A stretch of DNA of 64,000 nt from Zygnema cylindricum (lineage: Eukaryota > Streptophyta > Zygnematophyceae > Zygnematales > Zygnemataceae), in contig JBBHKE010000755.1 of the NCBI GenBank assembly GCA_037447655.1, positions 151,547 through 215,546 of the forward strand, written 5' to 3'. A model generated the notes under the pieces. That model worked only from the letters and a program-made list of their open reading frames with translations. It was not told where the DNA came from and did not search any database. The translations under genes were made by a program, and so were the position numbers. Within the stretch, counting starts at the first letter, position 1. The number at the start of each line of letters is the position of its first letter. This document shows positions 41,829 to 52,896 of the stretch, piece after piece.

Positions 41829-42963
41829 TTAGAGGGTTGAGGATTTCACGATTGGAGTCTTCCATGCGTCGCTGCGTGCGAGAGTATCGCACTGTCCAAC
41901 CTTTAGTACCCTGCGCTGCTGCGACGACATCGAGGGTTCGTCGTTATCAATGTGGAAAAACCTAACTGCGCCGTTGCGCTTTTCTGTCAGTGCAGCGACA
42001 GAGCTGTGATTCTTTGACGGCACCGCGATAACGCTGCGCTTCGGTGGTTGCGCAATAACAGCGCTGCGGTCCGATAACATCGCCGCTGCGTTTCTTTGCC
42101 GGTCTCTAATATAATTGCGATGGTTACGACACTGCGATTCGCTCTTTTATCGCGTCCGTTGCGATTTCCCCTCCGGTTAAGCCCAGTAACCTCACTCTAC
42201 TGAAACGTGCGGAGCAACTCAAGTGAGTGTAGATCTTCCACGTCCACCCAAGAATCATCCTCCACTCCGTAGCCCTTCCAACGTACCAAATATTGGCTAG
42301 AGTTAAAATTTCGAGAGCGACGCGACTGAAGGATCTCTTCTTCCTCATACTCGTCCGATGTGCCCCGAACGGGAAGTAAAGGTATATTCGACCGTCTATT
42401 AGGAAAAATCAAATCGGAGTCGCGATATGGTTTGAGAAGAGAAACATGGAAGATATTGTCGATATGCTTGTCCTTCGGTATATCCAACTAATAAGCTACT
42501 TCTCCCACCCGTGAAAGAACTATGAAAGGGCGCGTGAATTTTGGTGCCAATTTCTCAGAGAGGACACCCGGTAATGATAAGTTTGCTATACCAAGGCGAA
42601 CCTTATCACCCCTGCTAAAAACGGTGTCCTTTCGGTGCGCGTCCGCCTACGACTTTTGTCGATCCTTTGCAAGCTGAAGCGCCTTCGCCGCTTTTTGCAG
42701 ATTTTCTTGCAGCGTTTTGGCAAAATCATGGGCCGCGGGTGTAGGGCAGTCTGCTACCAACAAATTTTCAGAAATTGTGTGTCGTCCATTGAGGGAGAAT
42801 GGTGTAGCGTTTGTTGACGAGTGCATTACACTGTTGTACGCCACTTCGATTGCCGTTAAATGTTTCACCCAATCCGTTTGGTGTAGCGATACGTACGCCC
42901 GCAAAGCCTCCTTCAAAGTCCGATTCACCCTTTCAGTCTGACCATCCCTTTGAGGGTGGTAAG
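41829..42963 (-). mobile_element. Ty3/gypsy chromovirus copy 1: integrase tail, chromodomain, 3' region
   Basis: Minus-strand reading: YHPQRDGQTERVNRTLKEAL and SSTNATPFSLNGRH (integrase C-terminal part, 42647-42963), KDKHIDNIFHVSLLKPYRDS, then chromodomain text YLVRWKGYGVEDDSWVDVED (to ~42197). A 3' non-coding block rich in CTGCG words follows (41829-42120). Copy 2 at 49088-52890 has the same order. The integrase is cut exactly at 42963/42964 by the 3' LTR of the copia element. Together with 39913-41828 this is the 3' half of a gypsy element. Confidence 0.85.
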
Positions 42964-44005
42964 TGCAATTCTGTGTCCTCCATTGGACTACAGAATACTG
43001 GAAGCCTCTAGATAGTGTTTAACTAACCCACTTTAAGCCACGACCACTTCTGCCCAAGAAGGCAAACTGACAATTTGACTGCACTCATGTGCAGCCTGGA
43101 CTCCCTTGAGTCCGTAGCAAAAAGAATCACTGAAAACGGCCAACAAGCCGATAAGTTATAGGGTGGCAAAGATGCCAATTTATACAAACTCTCAGAGAGA
43201 GAGGACTATCTACCTAAATTTTCCTAAGTCCTAGTTTTTCCTAATTCCTTCTCACAGCTCCTATCTACTGCCTGTACGAACCAATCACAAAACTGTATAG
43301 TACTAGAAAGTACTACTGCCGATGTACTTTTTATACGGCCTCTGTACGACAAAGCCATTAAGTGGACGCGTGTCCACTTTCCACTCGTCCGTACGTTCCT
43401 CAAAATTCCCGCGACCGAATGATGTCTTCCCACGTGGCGCCAGGTCATGCCCCGTCACTAAATGCCAAAATGACCATTCCGGGATTTCGGCGATGATGTG
43501 CGCCGTTTGATTTGACGCGAAATTCAATCTCGGCTGTAATAAATACTTGCGCGATATTTGTTTCGCTGTCGAAACAAAATGCGCGATATCCATTTCAAAC
43601 AAGTATAGTACTTCGTATTTTGTAGAACTGTATCTATGCGTGGCGTTAAGAGTTTCAGTTAAATGAATCTAGTACATTACAATAGTTTAAATAGTAATGA
43701 AACCCTATATCTCCTAACAGACTTCTTCGACAGACTGGTTAGAGCTAACGGCTACGCCGCGCTCTGCCGGTCGGTGGTTCGAGTCCTGCCGGACTCAACC
43801 TTTTGTTGAGTGTAGCTTAAGCCACTCTTTAGTCCTTCCTATGGAGTTGAGGCAGCCATGGCTCCATTGCTCTCTCTCTCTCTCCTTCAGTGACTAAAAC
43901 AAGTATGGGGGCGAGAGAGAGAGAAGAGATAGAGGCAGGCTGCCTACATTTTCTTTTCTAATAAATTTAGACCTAGAAAATATACTAAAACTACTTATTT
44001 CAACA
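42964..44005 (-). mobile_element. 3' LTR of the copia element (~1042 bp)
   Basis: On the minus strand it starts TGTTGAAATAAGTAG after the polypurine tract AATAAGGGGAG (44006-44016) and ends GACACAGAATTGCA. It aligns with 48144-~49050 and, inverted, with ~52890-54065. A pol III B-box-like GGTTCGAGTCC lies at ~43782-43792 on the plus strand. The repeat includes the first 20 bases of gag (see gag entry). Confidence 0.8.
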
Positions 44006-44018
44006 CTCCCCTTATTTT

Positions 44019-45832
44019 CTAGTCTAATTTTAATTTTTCTTTTAAGCCACATTTTTCCCTACAATTTTTTAACTTTGGAGAGGGCATAGGTTTTGTCATC
44101 ATGTCAGCCACCATTTCCTCATCAGATCTATATACAAGATTCACTATTTTATTCTCCACTTTTTCTCTTACAAAACTTATTCTTATGTCCATATGTTTAG
44201 CCTTAAAACGATGTTTTGGATTGGCTGCAATTGCTATGGCCGCTTGATTATCACAAAAAACTTCATGCACTCCCTCTTTCATATACCCCAGTTCTTGCAG
44301 TAAGGACTTGACCCACATCAACTCTTTCACAGCAGAACAAGATGCCATGTATTTAGCCTCCATGGTGGACTGAGCAACCACCTTTTGTTGCTTACTGCTC
44401 CAACAGCATGCACCATCCCCAACATACAACATATACCCACAAGTGCATCTTCTCATAGGTGCGTCCCCATAACTGGCATCACTCCAAGTAGTGATGTCAG
44501 TGTGCTCCCCTCCCAAATGCAACCATAACTCTCTAGTTCCCACTAGATATCTCATGACTCTCTTGGCTGCCTCCCAATTCCTCTTCATAGGATCATTAAG
44601 ACTCCTACTGAGTACACCAACTGCTGCCGCTATGTCCAGCCTGGTACAATTCATAAAATAGATTAAGCGTCCTACGACGTGTCTATAAGGGATAGACTTC
44701 ATGAACTCTCTCTCATCTGGACTCATCTGATCGTCTAAGATCATCACTCCTCCTTGTACACTCCCATCACTTACTTTTTTCAAGTCCATGGGAGTGGTAC
44801 AACTGTTAGCATTTTCCATCTGGAATTTCTCAAGCATATTACCTATTGCTTCTTTCTGAGTAAGTCTGATAATCTTTTTCCCCCTATCTCTCTCCATTTG
44901 GAACCCCAAAATATATTTTGCCTCCCCTAAATCCTTCATATCAAATCTGCCCCTAAGATCTTTCTTTAGCCTATTGATATTCTCCAAAGACTTACTTAAC
45001 ACAAGCAGATCATCCATATAAATTGCAAAAAAAATAACACCATTCTCATCTTCAAACATATAGATAGAATGGTCAGAGCTCATCCGGATGTATCCCTGAT
45101 CGGTGAGAAACTCATCTAGTTTCTTATTCCACTGTCGGGGAGCTTGTTTCAGTCCATATAAGGACTTTATGAGCCTGCAGACTTTACTCTCTTCTCCTTT
45201 TTCCACAAACCCCTCGGGTTGCCTCATAATTTTTTTTTCCTCTAACTCACCATTAAGAAAAGCAGTCTTAATGTCTATCTGGTGTATTTCCATGTCTTCT
45301 GCTGCGGCCAGACTGAGGAGAATCCTTACCGATGGGAACAGAACAACTGGAGCAAAGGTCTCCTCATAATCAATCCCCTCTTTTTGGGTGAACCCTTTCG
45401 CTACCAATCAAGCTTTATACCTCTCAATTGTATTATCTGGGTTCAGTTTTAGTTTAAATACCCATTTACATCCAATAGGTTTTTTGTCTGGAGGGCAATC
45501 CGCTAGTTCCCAAGTATTTGCTTCCATGATAGAAGCCATCTCATCATTTATGGCTCTAATCCATCTTTATTTCTCTGGACTATTCACTGCCTCTAAGTAA
45601 GTATGAGGCTCATATGGGTGAGATAGCTTAGTTACCTTATGGGCTGCTTGTTTTTCGTGTATCCTTTTGCTGCTCCTCCTTCCTCCCTCAAACTCCGAAG
45701 CTGGAATGGATGGAAGTCTAGGATTTCTTCTCACTGTCTCATCGGATCCCCTGTCCATAAAAACCGTATCTTGTCCCGCTTCTTCTATCTCCTCGAAGTC
45801 CATAAGAGTATGTGAGGTTTCCGGTGAGTCTC
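44019..45832 (-). pseudogene. Copia reverse transcriptase and RNase H (with in-frame stops)
   Basis: RT text: LVAKGFTQKEGIDYEETFAP, IDIKTAFLNGEL, SLYGLKQAPRQW, and catalytic YMDDLLVLSKS; then YILGFQMERD and SCTTPMDLKK; RNase H with SDASYGDAPMRRCTCGYMLY, VVAQSTMEAKYMA and NPKHRFKAKHMDIRISFVRE. The frame runs on upstream of 45407 but is broken by TGA before LVAKGF (45408), TAA before RWIRAINDEM (45567 region) and TGA near 45830. The 44019-45407 portion is open for 462 codons. All expected catalytic residues are visible in it. Confidence 0.9.
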
Positions 45833-46177
45833 ATGTATCTTCGATCTCCCCTGAATCTGTAATCACGGTTTCACTCATGTCTTTTTCGGGAACGACCGAG
45901 TTCTCATCACTTTCGGACTCAAATCTGATCCTTATCTTCTTTGTATATTTGAATGGGTCAAATGACTTCCCTTTATCCATGACAACTAAGTGTTTGACCA
46001 GAATGATATCTTTCTTTGCTAAGTTAAGACTCTATATCCCTTAACATCCTTGTCATATCCCACAAAGTATCCAGGTTTTCCCTTAGCATCTAGTTTCCAA
46101 TTTTTCCTATCCGTGTCAAGACTGTAAACTTGGCTACCAAATACTTTAAGGTGTGAGATATCTGGTTTCCTTCCAAC

Positions 46178-47380
46178 TCATCTCTCATAAGGTGTCATTC
46201 CCTTTACAGCTGAGGTAAGGACTCTGTTCTTAATGTAGTTGGCACAGTTCATTGCTTCTGCCCAAAATCTCTTTCCTATTTTCTTGTCTGCCAACATATT
46301 GCGCACACTATCTCCTAGTGTTTGATTCAACCTCTCAGCTACCCCATTTTGTTCCGGGTTATATGGTACAGTTTTCTGGTGCTGCACTCCCTCATCTCTC
46401 AGATATTCCTCAAACTCGTTAGAGGTATATTCCCCCCCATTATCACTCCTTATCCTCTTAATGGGGGTTTCATGCAACTTCTCACTCCAAGCTTTATATT
46501 CTTTGAAGTAAGTTGATGCTTCAAACTTTGTTTTCAGAAAGTAGACTCTAGAGTATCTAGACCAGTCATCAGTTATTGTCATCATAAACCTCTTTCCTCT
46601 AACCGAAGGTACTTTTGCAGGTCCCCAAATATTTGTGTGGACGAAATCTAACACTTTCTCACCTCTATATGTGGCAGCTTTAGGAAAGGGAAGTCTGTGA
46701 GCCTTACCTTGAGCACAACCACTACAATCATCCATCATTTCATTATCCTCAATTTGAATGCCATCTACTACCCCAAGCTTTTTCATTTCCCTCAACCTAT
46801 CAAAATGCACATGCCCCAACGGCTTATGCCAAATCATCACCTTAGGAACACCAACATAGTAAGCATTCTTCTTTTCATTACTCAAGTTAAGCCTAAACAT
46901 TCCTTGGCTACCCTTATCTGCTGTGGAGTAAACTTCATTCCCATACTTAGCTGTAAAGACTCCCTTTTTGGTGAAAGTATCAAACTCTTTGTCATCTAAC
47001 ACAGACGTAGAGACAAGATTTTTACTCAGCTGAGGAATGTAAAGTACATCTAAGAATGTAAGTATAGAAGTCTTACCCTCCACTAAGACTTTCAGATCTA
47101 TTGATCCCACTAGATCTGTAGTAACCACTCTCCAATCTCCATACTCTATCTCTACAGTAGGAATCTTTCTTAGCTTAGTGAAGAGTTCTTTATCACAACA
47201 CATATGCATGGATGCACCTGAGTCGATGATCCATCCTTCCTGTGGAGCTTCCCGAATTGCTCCAAGGGCACACTTCTGCCTTCGAGGGATCTCCTTCTCC
47301 TCCAGACTCTGGTCAAGAAGAAGCTCCCCATCCTCCTCAGATGACTCATCCTTGGTTTCTCCCGACACTTTTGTAACCAC
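46178..47380 (-). pseudogene. Copia protease/GAG-pre-integrase/integrase segment
   Basis: Protease active site appears as WIIDSGASMHMCCDKELF. Next come the GAG-pre-integrase HH-CC region (GHVHFDRLREMKKLG with CSGCAQGKAHRLPFP) and the integrase core with DFVHTNIWGP, TDDWSRYSRVYFL, and RSDNGGEYTSNEFEEYL followed by PEQNGVAERLNQTL. The D,D,E positions are present, except that the first core motif reads HTNIWG where HTDIWG/HSDVCG is usual, so the first catalytic Asp seems lost (Asn). The frame ends at TGA after MTPYER; the same frame clearly continues (VGRKPD, VFGSQVYSLD) beyond it. Confidence 0.88.
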
Positions 47381-47404
47381 AAGTGCCTTTTTCTTCCCTC
47401 CGGA

Positions 47405-48163
47405 AGAACCTCCTCCACGGTTCTCTTAGAGCCTCAACTGCGATAGCTTGACACAATCTGCAATAAAGTGTCTCGGCTTTTTGCAATAATGACAAAGACC
47501 CTTTGGGGGCCTCTGTCCCCCAGAAAAATCTCTTTTCCTTCTATAAGGTTTCTTCCGGTCCTTCCCCTATCGGTCCCCTCTTGCTGGAAGAGCTTGAATG
47601 CTCTTTCCTCCTCTCCTAATCTCCATTATGTTTTCCTGCACAAGTATCATCCTGACTACTGTGTTCCATTTCCATGAACTATCAGGCATTCCTTGTACTC
47701 GGTACATTATGTTTTTGAACTCATCTGGTAATTTCATGATAAGGGTGTTAACTATCATTTTTATTGTACCTTGAGTGAGGTGCCTCAGAATGAAGTTATG
47801 GGCAACCATGTTTACATCCTCCCACATTTGAGTATCGTTCTCCACGGTGTTCACGGTCGCCGCTCCCGATACTGTGGCAATAGGAGTGAGGGGTGTCTCC
47901 TTCCCTTTTTCCTTTTCGGACAAACTGCTGTCCCCATCATCTGCCTCCTCCGCTGAGGCAGCCGTTGTTGCAGAAAACCTTACTCCCCCAAATCCTGGTG
48001 GAGTTCCCGAAGGTGGACGTTTCACTTGTCCACTGACGATACCCCAGTATCGTTTTTCACACAAAGCTCCCATCATCATGGCTTCCCAATAGATGAACCC
48101 TGATCCATTGAAAGTGGGCACCTTAGAGGGTGGGCCCATAACCTGCAATTCTGTGTCCTCCAT
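47405..48163 (-). pseudogene. Copia gag with zinc knuckle
   Basis: Begins MEDTELQVMGPPSKVPTFNG, then GFIYWEAMMMGALCEKRYWG, typical copia gag; later TQMWEDVNMVAHNFILRHLT and SSWKWNTVVRMILVQE. After a stop at ~47566 the nucleic-acid-binding knuckle CHYCKKPRHFIADC is still readable near 47430-47510. The first ATG and 20 following bases (48144-48163) are part of the LTR repeat, as in yeast Ty1; the Met eight codons later is an alternative start outside the LTR. Confidence 0.8.
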
Positions 48164-49050
48164 TGGACTATAGAATACAAGAAGCCTCTAGATAGTGTTT
48201 AACTAACCCACTTTAAGCCACGACCACTTCTGCCCAAGAAGGCAAACTGACAATTTGACTGCACCCCTGTGCACCCTGGACTCTCTTGAGTCCGTAGCAA
48301 AAAGAATCACTGAAAACGGCCAACCATCGGCGATTAATTATCAAGCGACAAAGATGCCAATATTCATACAAGCTTGTTGGGAAAGAGGCGGCTACCTCCT
48401 CAATCCACTAAGTCCTAAACCCTCTCACAGCCCCTATCTACAAGACTACGGGACTAATCAGAAGACTATATAGTACATAAAAGTACCATGGCCGATGTAC
48501 TTTCTGTACGGCCTGTGTACGACAAGGCCATGGAGTGGACGCTTGTCTCCTCTGGACTTGTCCTCATGCTTCCCAGGATTCCGGCTTCCCAATGACATAT
48601 TGCCACGTGTCGCGAGGTTATGTTACATCTGCAAACCGCCAAAGCGGTCATTCTATGATCTCGACGATGATGTGAGCCTTAGGATCTAAGTCGACTTTAA
48701 TTCCCTGCCGTTCAAAACAAATGTCCGGTACATTTGTTTCGTGCGCACTTAATTTCCCAACTAGTTTCTATGTATCCTATTTGTAATTCCGTTAATCGGA
48801 TTAGTCGTCTATTTATTGTTTAAATAGCTATCAAACCCTATGTATCCTAACGGACTACTACGATAGACTGGTAAGGGTTGACGGTTATGCCTCGCCCTAC
48901 CGTCGAGTTCGACCCCTCCGACTCAAACGGTTGAGGGACTTAAGTCACTTAAGCCCGCCATGGAATTCAGGCAATATAGCTCCACCTCCTCTTTCAGTAC
49001 TACACAACAAGACAGGAGAGAGGGTGGGCAGCTGCGCTTCTTATTTAATT
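48144..49050 (-). mobile_element. 5' LTR of the copia element
   Basis: Aligns with 42964-44005: both share TCTGTGTCCTCCATTGGACT, GAAGCCTCTAGATAGTGTTT, AGCCACGACCACTTCTGCCC, and the TATGTATCCTAACGGACT-type part. The outer (high-coordinate) end has diverged and no clean TGTTG terminus is visible, so 49050 is approximate. Confidence 0.75.
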
Positions 49051-49087
49051 AAGACCACCAATGCGCCGATACAGTGATTTAAAAGCA

Positions 49088-50620
49088 GAAGTCTTAACTG
49101 TGAAGGTTGAGGTTTTTACTGCTGGACTTTTCCAACCGTCGTAGCGTGCGAGGATATCACAGCGTCCAACATTTAATAAACTGTGCTGCTGCGAAAGAGC
49201 CGAGGGTTCGTCGTCACCAATGTGGTGAAACACAACTGCGCCGTTGTGATATCCGGTCAACGCAGCGATCCTCTGACGGCACTGCGACTATGCTGCGCTT
49301 CGGTGGCTGCGCAACCATAGCGCTGCGGTCCGTTAACATCGCCGCTGCGTTTCTTCGCTGCGTCCCCAATATGATCGCGATGGTTGCTATACTGCGATTT
49401 GTTCCCTTATCGCATCCGCTGTGATTGCCCCTCCAGTTAAGCCGAGTGTCCGCACTTTGCGTAAACTGGCGCAGCAATTCAGGGGAATGCAGATCCTCCT
49501 TGTTCACCCAAGAGTCGTCTTCAACCCCGTAGCCTTTCCAACGCACCAAATATTGGGTGGATTGAGAATTTCGACAGCGACGTGACTGAAGGATCTCCTC
49601 CACCTCATACTCGTCCGATGTACCCTGAATGGGCGATAAAAGGGTATTCGGTCGTCGATTAGGAAAAACTTAATCGAGGTCGCGAAATGGCTTGAGGAGG
49701 GAAACATGGAAAACTTTGTGGATATGCCAGTCCTTCGGTATATCCAACTTATACGCCATCTCTCCCACCTTTGACAAAACAATGAACGGGGGCGTAAATC
49801 GCGGTGCCAATTTCTTCGAGAGGGCACCTGGTAATAACAAGTTTGCCATATTAACGCGAACCTTATCACCCACACTGAATACGATGTCCTTCCAGTGAGC
49901 CTCGGCCTGCGACTTTTGACGGTCCTTTGCAAGCTGAAGCGCCTTCGCCGCCTTTTCCAGATTCCTTTGCAGCGTTTTGGCAAAATCTAGAGCTGCGGGT
50001 GTAGGGCAATCCACTGCCAATATATTTTGGGGAAGGGTGGGTTGTCGTCCATTGAGGGAAAATGGTGTAGCATTCGTGGACGAGTGCACCGCACTGTTGT
50101 ACGCCACCTCAATTGCCGTCAAATGGTTCACCCAATCTGTTTGGTGCACTGATAAATAAACCCGCAAAGCCTCCTCCAAAGTCCGATTCACCCTTTCGGT
50201 CTGACCATCGGCCTGAGGGTGATAAGCTGTGGACATGGCCAACTGCGTTCCACACAGCTCGAACAAACTTCTCCAAAAGTGGCTCACAAATTTTCGATCA
50301 CGGTCGCTGACAATCCTCTTCGGGAGTCCGTGATGGCGGAATATCTCCCGAAATAATAAGTCTGCCACATCCCGCGCTGGGGCTGTGGTTGTCGTGGGTA
50401 GGAAATGGGCCATTTTCGTCAAATAATCCACGATGACAAAGATGGAGTCATATCCATCCCCAATCAACGGAAGAGCAACGATGAAGTCCATCGAAATCGC
50501 CTTCCAGGGAACAGATGGTATTGGAAGGGGTTGTAACAAACCTTGGTGACCCAATTCCGATTTATTTCTGCTACAAGAGTCACACGTCCGGGCATACTCC
50601 GCAATGTCCCGGGTCATGTT
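49088..50620 (-). pseudogene. Ty3/gypsy copy 2: integrase and chromodomain
   Basis: Integrase at 49670-50617: CDSCSRNKSELGHQGLLQPL, SMDFIVALPLIGDGYDSIFV, ATAYHPQADGQTERVNRTL-type text (STAYHPQADGQTERVNRTLE), with D,D,E positions evident. Then KDWHIHKVFHVSLLKPFRDL and, in another frame, the chromodomain segment QYLVRWKGYGVEDDSWVNKE (49214-49603). Chromodomain-bearing gypsy elements (chromoviruses) target chromatin marks. A frameshift near 49600-49680 separates the chromodomain from the integrase. The distal 3' block 49088-49440 parallels 41829-42120. Confidence 0.88.
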
Positions 50621-50697
50621 CGTCTAATAGTACGCCTCAGCGACACGTGCAGTTGTTTTATCTTGCCCAAAATGTCCACTAAGCAGCTCGTCATGAC

Positions 50698-52896
50698 TCA
50701 TCTTAAGTGTCGTATGACGTAACTCTTGGTTTGTCGGAACGTAAAGTCTGGTTGTCTGACTCGGTCTGTACCGCCACATGCCATTGGCTGTTGAATTAAT
50801 ACCTTCCGTTTAAAGAGTTCCCTGATTGTCTCGTCTTCGTCGTTAGCGGCCTTGATTTTACTCAACCACTGCTTGTCCACTTGTAACGTACTAGTGACTG
50901 CGCTGAGTGTCGCAACTTGCGCTGCGTCTGATGCAGCGGTGTTCTTTTTCCTATAATTGGCGCTGCTATCCTGCGATGCTTGCAATCGTTGATCTGTTAC
51001 CGGCGCAGCTATGCCGGGTCTCTTAGACATCGCATCCGCCGGGTTCGTCTTTCTTGGCTTGTACTCAATAATGAGTTCCGGCCCGAAAGTTTGAAGAAAC
51101 GTCATCCATCGCACTTGTTTCCTGGACAATTTCGGTTGTGTTTGAAGGTACTGTAGGGCGTGGTGATCAGTGATAAGTGTGATCCGCTTTCCTTGAACGT
51201 AACATTTCCAAACCTCTAGCGCATTTATGATGGCGATTGTTTCTTTCTTGTGTGTGGCCTAGTTAAGCTCCGCTGCCTTTAGTTTTCGACTGTCGTAGGC
51301 AATGGGTTGGAGGCCTCTTGCTTCATCATGCATAAGGATCGCTCCAATAGCCGTATCGCTGGCGTCGGTGATTATCGTCCAATTAAAGTCCGAGTTGGGA
51401 ACAGCCAACACAGGGGTGATAACCAACCGCTCCTTTAGCGTGTTAAAGGCTGCCCATTGCGCTGATTTCCACTTATAAGGCACGTCATTTTTGAGTAATT
51501 CCGTGAGTGGTGCAGCAATTTGTGCTAACCGTTCAACAAAACGCCGATAGTAAGAGCATAATATAAGAAAGCTGCGTAACTCTGTAATGTTCGCCGGCTG
51601 GGGCCACTCCTTCACTGCCCTAGTTTTATTCGGATCCACTGCGATGCCCTCCCGGCTCACCACATGGCCCAAAAAATCAATTTTCTATCTCAAGAAGTCG
51701 CATTTACTTCTTTTTGCATATAACTGGTTCTCCCGAAGGACTTGCAGGACCGTCCGCAGATGCTTCATATGATCCTCCAGCGTGCGGCTATACACCAAGA
51801 TGTCGTCTAGAAAGACGATTACAAACGCGTCCAAATATTGTCGAAAGATGGAATTCATCAAATGCATGAAAGTTGCCAGTGCATTAGTCAACCCGAACGG
51901 CATAACTCGAAACTGAAAATGGCTGTATCACGTTCTAAACGCTATCTTTTCCACGTCCTCCTCGGCAATTCTGATTTGATGATAGCTGTTCCGCAAGTCT
52001 ATCTTAGAAAAATATTTAGCTCCTCGTAATCGATCGAACAATTCGTCTATCCTCGGTAGACGGTACGCATTATTCACCGTTAACTTGGTTAGCGCTCGGT
52101 AATCCACACACATACGAAAACCTCCATCTTTCTTATTCACGAAGAGGACGGGGGCTCCATACGGTGACTTGCTCGGTTCAATTGCTCCGGCTTCGACCAA
52201 CTCCGCAAGTTGCTTTTTGAGTTCGTCTAATTCGGTGTAACTCATCTTGTACATCCGATTAGCCAGGGGTACGGCTCCGGGCACAAGCTCTATCTTGTTG
52301 TCTACCTCGCGCTTCGGAGGTAATCCTTCTGGGAGCTTCGAGGGAAAAACATCAACATACTCCTCGAGAAGTTTTGTTACGACTTCCGGGGCCTCTTCGG
52401 AAGTCTTTGTAGTGTCGTCACTTTCTTTTGAGTCGAAGTCGGAGTCTTTCTTCTTCCATTCCTCCGGAATATCCTCCTTCGCCTCCTCCATAGGCTGGAC
52501 GACCGCCATACCAATCGTCTCCCCCTTTTTGAGTGCCCTCTTTAGCTGTAAGGCCGAAAGCAGGCGTCCCTCTTCCGCTCCCTTACCAGCCGCTCCCGCT
52601 TTTACCTCAAACTCTTCTTCACCTTTCTTCACTTTCATGCTGCCACTTCTCCAGTCGATTGCCGGATTCCATTTTTGTAGCCACAACTTCCCCAAGATTA
52701 CCTCATGGTCTCCCAGAGGTAATACATGAAGTGTGGCGTACCATTGGAACCTCCCAATTGGGACGCGTAGCCTCGGAGTACGATGGGTAATGGCCAATGA
52801 ACTTTCGTCGGCCAATTGTACCGACTGACAATCCTTTAGCACCACGAGAGGAAGTTTTAATCTTTTTACCGTCATCTCAGAGGGAGCTAGAGCCAT
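50698..52896 (-). pseudogene. Ty3/gypsy copy 2: protease remnant, reverse transcriptase, RNase H
   Basis: Protease-like C-terminal part at ~52600-52896 ([20 protein letters not shown]). RT from 52400: [35 protein letters not shown], then in the next frame [20 protein letters not shown] and [18 protein letters not shown] (active-site LDD). RNase H at 50698-51672: [20 protein letters not shown] and the tail QTFGPELIIEYKPRKTNPAD. Breaks occur near 51910, 51680, and 51150-51260. The copy is inactive. Confidence 0.88.

Larger units (their letters stand above)
42964..49050 (-). mobile_element. Ty1/copia retrotransposon, complete order but inactivated
   Basis: Minus-strand order is 5' LTR (48144-~49050), gag (47567-48163), zinc knuckle, protease/integrase (46178-47380), reverse transcriptase/RNase H (to 44019), PPT, 3' LTR. 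Integrase before reverse transcriptase defines Ty1/copia. LTRs differ visibly and the outer end of the 5' LTR is decayed, so the insertion is old. Downstream of the 3' LTR the sequence is CTTAC, but no matching 5-bp duplication is seen at the other end. It interrupts gypsy copy 1. Confidence 0.88.

Noticed and set aside
43735-43805. Functional tRNA gene in the copia LTR
   Set aside because: A- and B-box-like words are present, but the T-stem does not pair properly and I cannot fold a full cloverleaf. It is kept only as a finding about LTR content.
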